Part shown: positions 15,998-25,857 of the stretch, in pieces
Layout of the letters: each line of letters opens with the position of its first letter
How positions within the stretch are numbered: the first letter of the stretch is position 1
Source: Christensenellaceae bacterium
GTDB lineage: Bacteria > Bacillota > Clostridia > Christensenellales > Borkfalkiaceae
DNA length: 64,000 nucleotides
Direction: 5' to 3'
Assembly (NCBI GenBank): GCA_948890655.1
Contig: CAQTYU010000003.1
Span: 124,001 to 188,000 of the forward strand
Notes under the pieces: generated by a model
Told to the model about the DNA's origin: nothing
Databases searched by the model: none
Seen by the model: the letters and a program-made list of their open reading frames with translations, nothing else
Position numbers and translations under genes: made by a program

Positions 15998-17993
15998 TAT
16001 GAAAAAGCTCAACCTCGCGGCGATGGCTTATGACAGGGACGAAATTTTAAACGCCCTGCAAAGAACGGGGGCTACCGAGGTTAAGCTGCAAAAAGAGGAC
16101 GAATTTTCCGTTCCGTTGGTTGTGAACTGTGAGGATTTGCGCGCTTATCTTTTAAGAGCGGAAGCCGCGTTGGAGCAGCTCGGCGCGGACGTGAGCGGTT
16201 ACGAGGCGGACAGGAAAATTAAGGGCGGAGCGCTTAAAGACGGCTTTGAAATTTCTTATACTGAGTTCAACTCGGCGCTCGGACTGAAGGAAACGGCGGA
16301 CGGGGTTATCGAAAAAGTAGAAACCTTGCACACCGAAAAGAGCAAGATGTCAAGCGCGCTTTCGAAACTGAAAAAGACGCTTGCCTCGGCGGAAATTTTA
16401 AAAGACGTGGAAATTCCGCTTGACGAAATTTGCGATACGGTTAACGCGCGGGCAAGACTGGGCACGGCGCCTTTGGCGCTTGCCGGCGAGCTTGAAAAAA
16501 GGCTATCCGAAAAAGAGCTTTGGGATTTTAAGGAAATGGCGCGCGATGAAGAGAACGTGCTGTTGGGAATAGTTTTCCATAGAACCGCAGCCGACGAAGG
16601 ACTTTTGCAGGAGTTCGGATTTGTGCGGTCGCCGTTTGCTGGAGATACGCGGACGGGCTTGAAAATTTATGAGGATTTGCTTGCGGAACAGGGCGCGCTT
16701 AATTCGGCTTTGAATGAAGCGGACGAAGCGCTTTATGCTTTAAAACCCGAAATACGAGATTTGAAAATTTATTGCGACAGGCTGGCTTTCGAGCTTGAAA
16801 AAGCCGAGCTTGCCGAAAAGATGAGGGCGACAGAAGTTACTTTCCTTTTGGAGGCCTACGTGCCGGAAGAGGCGGTTGAAATAGTTAAAGACGCGATTGA
16901 AAGCGCGTCCGGCGCGGTATATTACGAGTTCAACGAGCCTGCCGACGACGAAATGCCGCCTACGCTTTATAAAAACAATAAAATCGTTTCGAACTTTGAA
17001 ACGATTACAAATATGTATTCGCCCGTAAACTCTCGCGAGTTTGACCCCAACGGGGTGCTGTCGTTCTTTTACAGCCTGTTTTTAGGTTTTATAATGGGTG
17101 ATATCGGCTACGGCATTTTAATGGTTTTGGGCGGCGGGCTGATTTATTTCCTGAAACGCAAGGACGACGGCGGGCTTAAGCGAATGGCGGCGGTATTCGG
17201 AATAGGCGGTTTCTTTGCCATATTGTGGGGCGTATTGTTCGGCTCGATGTTCGGATTGGAAGTTATTGCGCCGCTTATGCCCGACGCGAAGGACGACACC
17301 TGGAGCGTTATGGGAATAAGTATTCCCGCGGTTTTAATAATTGCCATGGAGCTTGGCATAGTCCACCTTATGGCGGGTTATGTGTGTAAGGCAATTCAAC
17401 ATATGCGCAGGGGACATTTTTGGGACGGCATCTTTGAAGGGCTTGTCTGGGCTGTGTTTTCGATAGGCGTCGGTGTAGCCGTTGCGGGTTTTGTTGAGCA
17501 GGCGAAAATGCCGTTACTCACGTATATAGGCGGGGGAATGGCAGGAGCAAGCTTGCTTGTGGCGATGCTTACGGCGGGCAGAAAGGAAAAGTTTTTCGGT
17601 AAAATTACCAAAGGGTTCGGCGCGGCTTACGGCATTATTAACTACGTTTCGGACGTACTCAGCTATGCAAGACTTTACGGGCTTATGCTTTCGGGCGCGG
17701 TAATAGCGGAAATTATCGCCGAATACACGGTTATCGGTAACGCCACTACGGTTGGATTTTTGGTGAGCGGTAATCCGTTGCTCATTATTCTCGGCGTATT
17801 TATTTTTGTGGTCGGGCACGTATTCAACCTTGCCATAGGGCTTTTGGGCGCTTATATTCACGATGCAAGACTGCAATACGTTGAGTTCTTCGGCAGATTT
17901 TACGAGGGCGAGGGCGAGCTTTTTGCTCCGCTCGGTTCAAATCATAAATATATAAAATTGCAAAGTTCCGCAGATATCAAGCGGATTAAATAA
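15984..17993 (+). CDS. ntpI: V-type ATPase membrane subunit I (a)
   Basis: 669 residues from a GTG at 15984, which has GGGAGGA seven bases upstream (an ATG follows at 15999). The N-terminal half is a soluble coiled-coil arm. From about residue 355 there are about eight membrane helices, starting SFFYSLFLGFIMGDIGYGIL, a family hallmark. The essential arginine that faces the rotor is visible at residue 563 in SDVLSYARLYGLMLSG. This subunit provides the two half-channels for ions next to the K ring. Confidence 0.95.
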   Translation: MATANMKKLNLAAMAYDRDEILNALQRTGATEVKLQKEDEFSVPLVVNCEDLRAYLLRAEAALEQLGADVSGYEADRKIKGGALKDGFEISYTEFNSALGLKETADGVIEKVETLHTEKSKMSSALSKLKKTLASAEILKDVEIPLDEICDTVNARARLGTAPLALAGELEKRLSEKELWDFKEMARDEENVLLGIVFHRTAADEGLLQEFGFVRSPFAGDTRTGLKIYEDLLAEQGALNSALNEADEALYALKPEIRDLKIYCDRLAFELEKAELAEKMRATEVTFLLEAYVPEEAVEIVKDAIESASGAVYYEFNEPADDEMPPTLYKNNKIVSNFETITNMYSPVNSREFDPNGVLSFFYSLFLGFIMGDIGYGILMVLGGGLIYFLKRKDDGGLKRMAAVFGIGGFFAILWGVLFGSMFGLEVIAPLMPDAKDDTWSVMGISIPAVLIIAMELGIVHLMAGYVCKAIQHMRRGHFWDGIFEGLVWAVFSIGVGVAVAGFVEQAKMPLLTYIGGGMAGASLLVAMLTAGRKEKFFGKITKGFGAAYGIINYVSDVLSYARLYGLMLSGAVIAEIIAEYTVIGNATTVGFLVSGNPLLIILGVFIFVVGHVFNLAIGLLGAYIHDARLQYVEFFGRFYEGEGELFAPLGSNHKYIKLQSSADIKRIK

Positions 17994-18015
17994 TTAACAA
18001 TCTTTGGAGGTTTTT

Positions 18016-18531
18016 ATGTTACAAACACTTTTGGATACGGCTGTGGATAATCCCGTAACCGAAGCCGTTAAAGAAACGGGCTACGCCGGCTTTGTGGTTG
18101 CGGTTATCGGAATTGCGCTCTGCGTTATTATGTGCGGTATCGGTTCGGCAATCGGTCTTTACAAAACGGGCAGCGCGGCGGCGGGCGTTTTGGGCGAAAA
18201 TCCCAAAAAGTTCGGTAAGGTCGTGCTTTTGGTGCTCCTCCCCGCAACGCAGGGACTTTACGGCTTTATTATAGGCATAGTTGCTTCGGGTTCGGTTGAT
18301 ACGGCCATGACTCTTGCTCAGGGCTGGGGCGTGCTCGGTGCGTGCCTTCCCATGGCGGTATCCGGTCTTATGTCTGGCGTTTTGCAGGGCAAAGCGGCGG
18401 TAAACTGCATATATGCGGCGGGCAAACAGGATTCGCTTGGCATTAAGCTTGCGATGTTCCCCGCGATGATAGAGCTTTATGCAATTCTCGGTCTTGTTAT
18501 TTCCATAATGGTAGTGCCTTTGGTAGCTTGA
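18016..18531 (+). CDS. ntpK: V-type ATPase rotor (proteolipid) subunit K, sodium type
   Basis: 171 residues from the ATG at 18016, five bases after GGAGG; the in-frame TTG at 18004 overlaps that ribosome site and is not used. Four helices form two fused hairpins. The first carries LPATQG (Leu75, Thr78, Gln79), the second SGVLQGK (Gln124) and MIELYAILG (Glu153). These five residues match those that bind Na+ in the Enterococcus hirae ring (Leu61, Thr64, Gln65, Gln110, Glu139). The enzyme is therefore predicted to move Na+ rather than H+, with one ion site per four-helix subunit. Confidence 0.95.
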   Translation: MLQTLLDTAVDNPVTEAVKETGYAGFVVAVIGIALCVIMCGIGSAIGLYKTGSAAAGVLGENPKKFGKVVLLVLLPATQGLYGFIIGIVASGSVDTAMTLAQGWGVLGACLPMAVSGLMSGVLQGKAAVNCIYAAGKQDSLGIKLAMFPAMIELYAILGLVISIMVVPLVA

Positions 18532-18532
18532 T

Positions 18533-19102
18533 ATGGGCGTAGAAAATATAGTTGAAAGGATTATTTCCGACGCGGAAAAGAGCGCGGAAGATATGATTTC
18601 GGAAGCCCGCGAAAAAGCTGGCGAAGTTGTGGCGGACGCCGAGACGCGTGCCGAAAGAAATAAAAAGGGCACCGAGGCGGAGCTGAAAATCAAGATTAAG
18701 AGCATTGACGACGGTAAGGCGGCTACAGCGCGTCTGGATTCCGCTAAAATTTTACTTGCCGAAAAAAGACGGGTTATCGACGCCGTTTACGCCGGCGCCC
18801 TTGAAAAACTGATTGCTTTGGGCAGGCGAGAGAGCGTTGCGGTTGCCGAAAGACTGTTGAACGCTTACGCCGAAGAGGGCGACGAAATTGTGTTCGCGGA
18901 AAATTATAAGTTTGCGCAGGACGTTGCAAAGCTTTCCGTCGTTGCCGAAAAGAAACTGAAAATTGCCTTGAAGGGCGCAAACATAGACGGCGGGTTTATA
19001 CTGCGCGGCGAAAAATCGGACAAGGATTTATCTTATGGTGCGCTGCTTGCACTCGACAGGGAAGCGCATCAGGCGGAAATAGCTAAAAGACTTTTTAAGT
19101 GA
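18533..19102 (+). CDS. ntpE: V-type ATPase stalk subunit E
   Basis: 189 residues: an N-terminal long helix rich in Ala, Glu and Lys (about 1-95, beginning MGVENIVERIISDAEKSAED) and a C-terminal mixed domain ending LLALDREAHQAEIAKRLFK. It pairs with subunit G/H to make the peripheral stalk that holds the A3B3 head against the torque. The start follows the K stop by one base, so translation is coupled. Confidence 0.9.
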   Translation: MGVENIVERIISDAEKSAEDMISEAREKAGEVVADAETRAERNKKGTEAELKIKIKSIDDGKAATARLDSAKILLAEKRRVIDAVYAGALEKLIALGRRESVAVAERLLNAYAEEGDEIVFAENYKFAQDVAKLSVVAEKKLKIALKGANIDGGFILRGEKSDKDLSYGALLALDREAHQAEIAKRLFK

Positions 19103-19103
19103 T

Positions 19104-20087
19104 ATGTCAAAGGACGTTTTATTTACAAACGGCGTAATTGCCGTAAAGGAAACCGCGCTTTTGGGCGCGAGACTTTTGAAACTTTCGGAGGGGACTGCGG
19201 AAGAGGCTTTTCGCGTACTTAAAGAAAGCGGTTTCGGACACGGAGCGGAGGCGGAAACGGTTTTTGAAACCGAAAAGCTTTTAGCCGCTGACGAGCGGGA
19301 TATTTGCGCGTTCGTGCGGGAATATGCGCCGACCAACGCGGACAGGGAGTATTTTTTAACGCCTTACGACTTTCACAATGCAAAGGCGGTTTTTAAGGCG
19401 GAAAAGCTTGGAAGGAGCGCGGGGGATATGCTTGCGCCCGAGGGGCTTTTAACTTACGGCGAGCTGGAAGGCGCGGTTAAAGACAAGGATTATTCCGCAT
19501 TTTGTCCGGAATTGAAAAGCGCGTTTGAAACCGCCGAAGGACTTTACGAGGACGAAGAGAGCGAGAAAAAGGTTTCCGGCGCGGAGATAGGGCGCGTTTT
19601 CGATTCGGCGATGTTTAACAGGCTTTTTAAAGTTTGCGGGAAGTTCGGCGTTTTGAAAAAACTTTTGACGGCGCGGGCGGATATGGTTAACATTTTGACG
19701 TTTTTGCGTGCGCAGACCCCCGATTATGCCGAAGTGTTTTACATTCAAGGCGGTAAACTTGGGGTGGAAACGCTTAAATCTCTGTTTGACGGCGACGGCG
19801 AAAAAACTGCGCATGCGTTGGATAAAACTGATTATGCCGACTTTTTAAAGTTGTGCCTTGCCGACAAAAATGCGGGGCGGCCAATGACGGACGCAGAGAG
19901 GTTTGCGGACGGGTTCGAGCTTGACTTTCTTGCAAAAAAGAAGTATGAACTGAAGCGCTCGCAACCGTTTTTATATTACGTTTTCAGACGTAAAGCGGAA
20001 AATGCAAACGTGCGCATTTTAACGGGCGGACTTTTGGCCGGTATTGACGAGCGCGGAATCAGAAAGAGACTGCGCGGCGCGTACTAA
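19104..20087 (+). CDS. ntpC: V-type ATPase subunit C (d)
   Basis: 327 residues, alpha-helical and charged, with the family segments YDFHNAKAVFKAE (about residues 90-102) and FLRAQTPDY. The V-type C/d subunit is a funnel that sits on the K ring and seats the central shaft. The start is one base after the E stop. The position between E and F is the standard ntp gene order. Confidence 0.9.
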   Translation: MSKDVLFTNGVIAVKETALLGARLLKLSEGTAEEAFRVLKESGFGHGAEAETVFETEKLLAADERDICAFVREYAPTNADREYFLTPYDFHNAKAVFKAEKLGRSAGDMLAPEGLLTYGELEGAVKDKDYSAFCPELKSAFETAEGLYEDEESEKKVSGAEIGRVFDSAMFNRLFKVCGKFGVLKKLLTARADMVNILTFLRAQTPDYAEVFYIQGGKLGVETLKSLFDGDGEKTAHALDKTDYADFLKLCLADKNAGRPMTDAERFADGFELDFLAKKKYELKRSQPFLYYVFRRKAENANVRILTGGLLAGIDERGIRKRLRGAY

Positions 20088-20115
20088 CCGGAAATTTTTG
20101 TGAAGGGAGAAATAT

Positions 20116-20430
20116 ATGACGGGTAAAATGGCTATTGTGGGCGACGGCGACAGCATAACCGTTTTTAAGGCGGCGGGACTGGACACGTTTGCCGCTGAAA
20201 ACGACGCCAAAGCGCGCGCTGTTTTGAGAAGAATAGCAAAGGATTACGCGGTTATTTTTATTACCGAAGAACTTGCGCGTCCGCTTGCCGAATTTTTGAA
20301 GAGATTTGACGAGGCGCCCTATCCCGTGGTGCTTAGCGTGCCTTCGAAGGACGGTTCTTCGGGCTACGGCGCCGAACTTTTAAAGAGCGCGATGGAACGC
20401 GCTTTGGGCGTGGACATTTTGTTCAATTGA
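20116..20430 (+). CDS. ntpG: V-type ATPase subunit F
   Basis: 104 residues with the Rossmann-like start KMAIVGDGDSITVFKAAGLD and the helix motif FITEELARPL, both typical for this small central-shaft subunit. It binds subunit D and helps regulate rotation. AAGGGAG is present upstream. In Enterococcus nomenclature the equivalent gene is ntpG; elsewhere atpF/F. Confidence 0.9.
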   Translation: MTGKMAIVGDGDSITVFKAAGLDTFAAENDAKARAVLRRIAKDYAVIFITEELARPLAEFLKRFDEAPYPVVLSVPSKDGSSGYGAELLKSAMERALGVDILFN

Positions 20431-20440
20431 GGATTTTTAT

Positions 20441-22204
20441 ATGGGAAAGACAGTTAAAGTTTCGGGTCCTATGATTATTGCCGAGGGCATGGCGGACTCT
20501 AAAATGTACGACGTTGTGCGCGTTTCGGATTTGGGGCTTATAGGCGAAATTATCGAGCTTCGCGGCGACAAGGCTTCTATTCAGGTTTATGAAGAGACTT
20601 CGGGGCTCGGACCAGGCGAAGAGGTTGTTTCAACCGGCGAGCCTTTGTCGGTAGAGCTTGCACCCGGACTTATTCAGGGCATTTTCGACGGGATTCAGCG
20701 TCCGCTTACAACTCTGTTTTTTAAGTCGGGTTCGAGAATTTCACGCGGGGTTAAGGTTAACAACCTCGACAGAGATAAAAAGTGGCATTTCGTGCCCACG
20801 GCGAAGGTCGGTGACAGCGTGCGCGAGGGGGATATACTGGGTACGGTGCAGGAAACGGAAATAATCGAGCACCGTATAATGGCGCCCAACGGCGTGAACG
20901 GCACGGTTGAAAAGATTGCGGAGGGCGATTTTACCATAGAGGATACTATTGCCGTAATAAAGACGGCTTCAGGTAAAAAGCCAGTGAGTATGCTCAGAAA
21001 ATGGCCTGTGCGAATAGGCAGACCCTATAAGCAAAAACTTGCGCCCGACAGCCCTATGATTACGGGGCAGAGAGTGGTGGACACGCTCTTCCCGATAGCG
21101 CGCGGCGGCGTGGCGGCGGTGCCCGGACCCTTCGGGAGTGGAAAAACCGTTGTTCAGCACCAGCTTGCAAAGTGGGCGGACGCGGACATAATAGTTTACG
21201 TAGGTTGCGGTGAACGCGGAAACGAGATGACGGACGTTTTAAACGAGTTCCCCGCGCTTAAAGACCCGAAAACGGGCGAACCGATTATGAAAAGAACGGT
21301 GTTGATTGCAAACACTTCCGATATGCCCGTTGCGGCGCGCGAGGCAAGCATATACACGGGCATAACGATTGCTGAATATTTCCGCGATATGGGATATAAC
21401 GTGGCGATAATGGCGGATTCGACGTCGCGCTGGGCGGAAGCTCTGCGCGAAATGAGCGGTAGGCTTGAAGAGATGCCCGGCGACGAGGGGTACCCCGCTT
21501 ATCTCGCTTCGCGGCTTGCGGAATTTTACGAGCGTGCGGGAATTGTAAACGTTTTGGGTTCTGAAGAGCGCACAGGGTCGGTTACTGCGATAGGCGCGGT
21601 TTCGCCTCCCGGAGGAGATTTGAGCGAGCCGGTTTCGCAGGCGACTTTGAGAATAGTTAAAGTCTTTTGGGGGCTTTCGGCTTCGCTTGCATACAAGCGG
21701 CATTTCCCCGCTATTGACTGGCTTATAAGCTATTCGCTTTACGCCGACAAACTCAAGGAGTGGTTTGATGAAAAGGCGGGTGCGGACTTTTACCGTTACA
21801 GGCAGTTTATTATGACGGCGTTGCAGGAAGAGGCGGCGCTTGACGAAATTGTCAGACTTGTTGGAATGGACGCGCTTTCTTCCAAGGACAGGCTGACGAT
21901 GGAAACGGCGAAGATGATAAGGGAGGATTACTTGCACCAGAACGCTTTTGACGAGGTGGATACTTATACTTCGATTCATAAACAGTTTATGATGTTAAAG
22001 CTCATTTACGAGTTTGACAAGGGCGCGCGCGAGGCGGTTGAAGCTTACGCCGACTTAGACGCGGTGCTTTCCTGCAAGGGTAAGGAAAAGATAGGCAGAG
22101 CGAAGTATATTCCAGAGGAAAATATAGCGGAATTCGATGATATATTGGGGGCAATGCGTGCCGAACTCAAGGCTGTTGCCCAAGGGGGCGGCGAAGATGT
22201 TTAA
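20441..22204 (+). CDS. ntpA: V-type ATPase catalytic subunit A
   Basis: 587 residues. Walker A GPFGSGKT is at about 229-236. The A-type-specific bulge domain and the conserved NTSDMPVAAREASIYTGITI and MADSTSRWAEALREMSGRLE stretches are intact. It carries the catalytic nucleotide sites of the A3B3 head. The last 8 bases overlap the B gene. Length is normal for the family. Confidence 0.98.
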   Translation: MGKTVKVSGPMIIAEGMADSKMYDVVRVSDLGLIGEIIELRGDKASIQVYEETSGLGPGEEVVSTGEPLSVELAPGLIQGIFDGIQRPLTTLFFKSGSRISRGVKVNNLDRDKKWHFVPTAKVGDSVREGDILGTVQETEIIEHRIMAPNGVNGTVEKIAEGDFTIEDTIAVIKTASGKKPVSMLRKWPVRIGRPYKQKLAPDSPMITGQRVVDTLFPIARGGVAAVPGPFGSGKTVVQHQLAKWADADIIVYVGCGERGNEMTDVLNEFPALKDPKTGEPIMKRTVLIANTSDMPVAAREASIYTGITIAEYFRDMGYNVAIMADSTSRWAEALREMSGRLEEMPGDEGYPAYLASRLAEFYERAGIVNVLGSEERTGSVTAIGAVSPPGGDLSEPVSQATLRIVKVFWGLSASLAYKRHFPAIDWLISYSLYADKLKEWFDEKAGADFYRYRQFIMTALQEEAALDEIVRLVGMDALSSKDRLTMETAKMIREDYLHQNAFDEVDTYTSIHKQFMMLKLIYEFDKGAREAVEAYADLDAVLSCKGKEKIGRAKYIPEENIAEFDDILGAMRAELKAVAQGGGEDV

Positions 22205-23579
22205 GGAATATAAGACCATACGCGAAGTTGTCGGGCCCTTAATGATTGTTGACGGCGTAGAGGGCGTTAAGTATAACGAGCTTGTAGACATTGTTTGCGC
22301 GGACGGTTCTATCCGCCGCGGCAAGGTTTTGGAAATAAACCGCGATAAAGCCGTGGTGCAGATGTTTGAAAACTCGCAGGGGCTGCAAATTTCGACCTCT
22401 AAGGCGAGATTTACGGGGCACAGCCAACAGCTTGCCGTGTCGAAAGATATGCTTGGGCGCGTGTTCGACGGCATGGGAAATCCCCGCGACGGCGGCGAGC
22501 CGGTTATCCCCGAACAGCTGCTTGATATAAACGGTGAACCGATAAATCCCGCGGCGAGAAATTACCCCGACGAGTTCATTCAGACGGGAATATCCGCGAT
22601 TGACGGGCTTAATACGCTTGTGCGCGGGCAGAAATTACCAGTGTTTTCCATGAGCGGACTTCCGCACGCCGAGCTTGCCGCGCAGATTGCAAGACAGGCT
22701 AAAGTGCGCGGGGGCGACAGTAAATTCGCCGTTGTGTTTGCGGCAATAGGCATAACGTTTGAGGAATCGCAGTACTTTGTAAACGACTTTAAGAAGACGG
22801 GCGCTATAGAAAGGACGGTTTTGTTTACTAACCTTGCAAACGACCCCGCGGTAGAACGTATTGCGACGCCGCGTATGGCGCTGACGTGCGCGGAATATCT
22901 TGCGTTTGAATGCGGTATGCACGTGCTTGTTATTATGACGGACATTACCAACTACGCAGAGGCGCTGCGCGAAGTTTCGGCGGCGAGAAGAGAAGTGCCC
23001 GGCAGGCGCGGTTATCCCGGTTACTTGTACACAGACCTTGCGACAATGTACGAGAGGGCGGGGAGAATACGCGGCAGCGAAGGTTCGATTACGCAAATTC
23101 CCATTTTAACAATGCCCGAGGACGACAAAACCCATCCCATTCCCGACCTTACGGGTTACATTACCGAAGGGCAGATTATACTTTCGCGCGATTTGTATAA
23201 AAAGGGCATAAACCCGCCCATAGACGTGTTGCCTTCGCTTTCGCGCCTTAAAGACAAGGGCATAGGCAAGGGCAAAACGCGCGAGGACCACGCGGATACG
23301 ATGAACCAGTTGTTTTCGGCATATGCGCGGGGCAAAGAGTGCAAAGAGCTTTCTGCAATTTTAGGCGAGGCGGCGCTTTCCGATACGGACAAGCTGTTTG
23401 CGAAGTTTGCGGAGCAGTTTGAAAAGGTTTATGTAAGCCAGGGCTTCGAGTCGGACAGAAACGTTGAAGAAACGCTGGATTTGGGCTGGGAACTTTTAAA
23501 GATTTTGCCCGAAAGCGAACTTAAGCGCATAAGGCAGGCGTATATTGATAAATACTTGCACAATGAAAATAAGGACTAA
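22197..23579 (+). CDS. ntpB: V-type ATPase regulatory subunit B
   Basis: 460 residues from the ATG at 22197, which overlaps the A stop; the longer in-frame extension back to 22137 lies inside ntpA and is rejected. The protein starts MFKEYKTIREVVGPLMIVDG and contains FSMSGLPHAELAAQIARQAK, in which the Walker A loop is degenerate, as expected for the non-catalytic B subunit. ITNYAEALREVSAARREVPG is also diagnostic. Confidence 0.98.
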   Translation: MFKEYKTIREVVGPLMIVDGVEGVKYNELVDIVCADGSIRRGKVLEINRDKAVVQMFENSQGLQISTSKARFTGHSQQLAVSKDMLGRVFDGMGNPRDGGEPVIPEQLLDINGEPINPAARNYPDEFIQTGISAIDGLNTLVRGQKLPVFSMSGLPHAELAAQIARQAKVRGGDSKFAVVFAAIGITFEESQYFVNDFKKTGAIERTVLFTNLANDPAVERIATPRMALTCAEYLAFECGMHVLVIMTDITNYAEALREVSAARREVPGRRGYPGYLYTDLATMYERAGRIRGSEGSITQIPILTMPEDDKTHPIPDLTGYITEGQIILSRDLYKKGINPPIDVLPSLSRLKDKGIGKGKTREDHADTMNQLFSAYARGKECKELSAILGEAALSDTDKLFAKFAEQFEKVYVSQGFESDRNVEETLDLGWELLKILPESELKRIRQAYIDKYLHNENKD

Positions 23580-23582
23580 GCA

Positions 23583-24203
23583 ATGAGCAGGCTAAACGTG
23601 AATCCTACGCGTATGGAGCTGAAAAAGCTTAAGGCGCGATTGATAACCGCTGTGCGCGGACATAAGCTGTTGAAAGACAAATCCGACGAAATGGTGCGCA
23701 GGTTTTCCGTTTTGATTAAGGAAAACAAGAGGCTCCGCGACGAGGTGGAAACGGAGCTTTCGCAGACGTTAAAGCTGTTTGCGGCGGCGAGGTCGGTTAC
23801 GCCTGCTTATAAGGCGGAGGCGGCTTTTGCGGCGCCGTCTGTTTTGTTAAAGGCGGAATGCGGAACGGGCACTATAATGGGCGTGGACGTGCCGCAGATA
23901 ACCTTAGAGAGCGATAACGGTAACGGTAACTTGCCGTATGCTTTTACCGAAATTACGGGAGAGGCGGATTATTCGGTTGAAAGAGCGGCGCAACTTTTGC
24001 CGAAAATGGTAAAACTTGCCGAAGTTGAAAAGAGCGTGCGGCTACTTGCAGATGAAATAGAGAGAAACAAACGCAGGGTTAACGCGCTGGAATACGTTAT
24101 GATTCCACAGCTTGAAGAGACGATAAAGTATATAAAAGATAAGCTTGACGAAAATGAGCGCGCCGCTATTGTAAGACTGATGAAAGTTAAAGGAAATATT
24201 TAA
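23583..24203 (+). CDS. ntpD: V-type ATPase shaft subunit D
   Basis: 206 residues, a long antiparallel coiled coil. The N-terminal helix begins RLNVNPTRMELKKLKARLIT, a signature of the family, and the C-terminal helix contains RRVNALEYVMIPQLEETIKY. It is the rotating axle inside the A3B3 head. The start lies 3 bases after the B stop; it is the last gene of the operon, followed by a strong terminator. Confidence 0.96.
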   Translation: MSRLNVNPTRMELKKLKARLITAVRGHKLLKDKSDEMVRRFSVLIKENKRLRDEVETELSQTLKLFAAARSVTPAYKAEAAFAAPSVLLKAECGTGTIMGVDVPQITLESDNGNGNLPYAFTEITGEADYSVERAAQLLPKMVKLAEVEKSVRLLADEIERNKRRVNALEYVMIPQLEETIKYIKDKLDENERAAIVRLMKVKGNI

Positions 24204-24230
24204 AACAAAAAAGTATCGTATAAAACGGTT

Positions 24231-24264
24231 AGCCGCCCGCGGAAGAATCCGCGGGCGGCTTTTT
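24231..24264 (+). terminator. terminator of the V-ATPase operon
   Basis: AGCCGCCCGCGG / CCGCGGGCGGCT, 12 bp, then TTTT. It also faces the end of the convergent kinase gene. Confidence 0.92.
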
Positions 24265-24304
24265 AACTGAAATTTATTGCTATTTGAAACAACTTCGTTT
24301 TATT

Positions 24305-25774
24305 TTATTTTTCATAAATTTGCGTGTCAATAAGGGTAAAGTTTTCGCGTTCGGCGCAAATTCTTTTTACACACGGGCGCGCCGATTTTATGGAATAGCT
24401 GTCTTTTTCGTCGAAACGTATGCATACGCACTTCGTAAAGCCGTTTGCGGGAGTTTCATCAAGGAAAAACGAACCGCGGCGGGCGCGTAACGAATCGAAA
24501 AGAGCCATAAGACCTATTCCGCTGCCGCCTTCGTGCGCGTGAGTGGTTACGTTGCGTCTGCCCATATTGCGCAGGACTTTTTCGCTGAAGTCTTCGCCGT
24601 TGTCAAAAACCTTTATGCAGGGAGCGCCGTTTTCGGATTTAACCTGCAAAAACACTTTTCCTCCCTCTCTTCCGCGTAAGGAAATAAGCGCGTTTTCTGC
24701 CAGGTCGCACAAAATGGTGTTCAGCTGGGTGTGGTCGTCGTAAATGTTTAAAAGTCCTAAAGACGCTTCCGCGTCAAATTCATATTCGAACTTAACGTCG
24801 TTTTTCGCCGCCCGTAAACGGAAGTAATCCATAACGGCGTCGATGGATAAAACGCCGGATTTGTTCTTTCCGGAATTGTTAAATCCGTAATTTTCGATGG
24901 CGAGCGTACGTTCGGCATACACGTTTTCGAGCGTGTTTAAAAGTATTTGTATGCTTTTATCGTCGGAATATTTTTGCGCGAGCGAACTCACGGCAAGCCG
25001 CATTGCGGGAAGAAGTTTGTTGTCCCGGTGAATTATTTTTGCAAGTTCGGCGTTCTTTTTTATGAGTTCGTCGTGGTTGCGTTCGTATTGTTCCAAAATG
25101 AGTTCGAGCCTGCTGAGATTGCGTTGTTCGAGTTTTTTGTAATAGCCGGCGGTAACCGTTTTGCGCCACTGTGAAATGAGGACCAATCCGCAGAAAACTA
25201 TGATAATTGCAATAACTTTAAGAGTGGAATCCTGACTGTCAACGGTGTAAAAGAGCGTCATGCTGAAAATGCAAACAACGCTTGCAAGTAAAAGTCTTTC
25301 GTAAACTTCATCGTTAGCGGTAGGCGTAAGACTGTTTTTTAGTCTCTTGGTTTGAAAGGCTATTATTGTTAAAACAATAAGTGCGAGTCCTTGTATTATA
25401 TAGCCTGCTTGTACGGCAATAGTATTATCAACAAATACATATATAGGAGCTAATAGTGGAATTAATACCAATGTGGTAATAACCATTGAAAAAATAGTAA
25501 TTCCAAAGGATATCATAGATAATGTAACAGTATCGGATAGCGGTTGTTTAAACCTTATTAAAAATATGAGTGCCGTTAATATAAGAATGATAAGAGGAAC
25601 AAAAAGCTTTACGTGTAGTGTTACAAAATAAAGCGCAAAAGAAAACGCGATAAAAAGAGGGATAAAAAATAAATCCCAATATTTAAGGCGGGAAGCCGTT
25701 ATTTTTGCAAAAACATACATATTGCACGCAAAAATTGCACTGTATTTTACTAAATATGCTATAAATTCTAACAT
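24305..25774 (-). CDS. orphan GHKL-type sensor histidine kinase (AgrC-like layout)
   Basis: 489 residues. Residues 1-205 hold about six or seven membrane helices. A linker helix follows with a likely phospho-acceptor in LAKIIHRDNKLLPAMRL. The C-terminal ATPase domain has an N box, DLAENALISL, and glycine loops DNGEDF and GGSGIGLMAL. This arrangement matches sensors of peptide signals such as AgrC. No response regulator adjoins it, which is unusual. The divergent neighbour is a pair of 20-residue peptide genes, the first starting 84 bases from the kinase start, so those peptides are candidate ligands. The distal part of the gene (helices) is more AT-rich than the kinase domain. Confidence 0.85.
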   Translation of the reverse strand: MLEFIAYLVKYSAIFACNMYVFAKITASRLKYWDLFFIPLFIAFSFALYFVTLHVKLFVPLIILILTALIFLIRFKQPLSDTVTLSMISFGITIFSMVITTLVLIPLLAPIYVFVDNTIAVQAGYIIQGLALIVLTIIAFQTKRLKNSLTPTANDEVYERLLLASVVCIFSMTLFYTVDSQDSTLKVIAIIIVFCGLVLISQWRKTVTAGYYKKLEQRNLSRLELILEQYERNHDELIKKNAELAKIIHRDNKLLPAMRLAVSSLAQKYSDDKSIQILLNTLENVYAERTLAIENYGFNNSGKNKSGVLSIDAVMDYFRLRAAKNDVKFEYEFDAEASLGLLNIYDDHTQLNTILCDLAENALISLRGREGGKVFLQVKSENGAPCIKVFDNGEDFSEKVLRNMGRRNVTTHAHEGGSGIGLMALFDSLRARRGSFFLDETPANGFTKCVCIRFDEKDSYSIKSARPCVKRICAERENFTLIDTQIYEK

Positions 25775-25827
25775 TTCATCACTATTTTGGTATATAAAAA
25801 GTAATTTTAAGGCGCTCTCTCTTTTTC

Positions 25828-25833
25828 TATAAT
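25828..25833 (+). promoter_or_regulatory. -10 element before the micro-peptide genes
   Basis: TATAAT, 24 bases before the first micro-gene. The -35 position (TTTTAA) is poor, so transcription may need an activator. Confidence 0.5.
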
Positions 25834-25857
25834 TAAAACAAAAAAAGGAGGGCGGAG

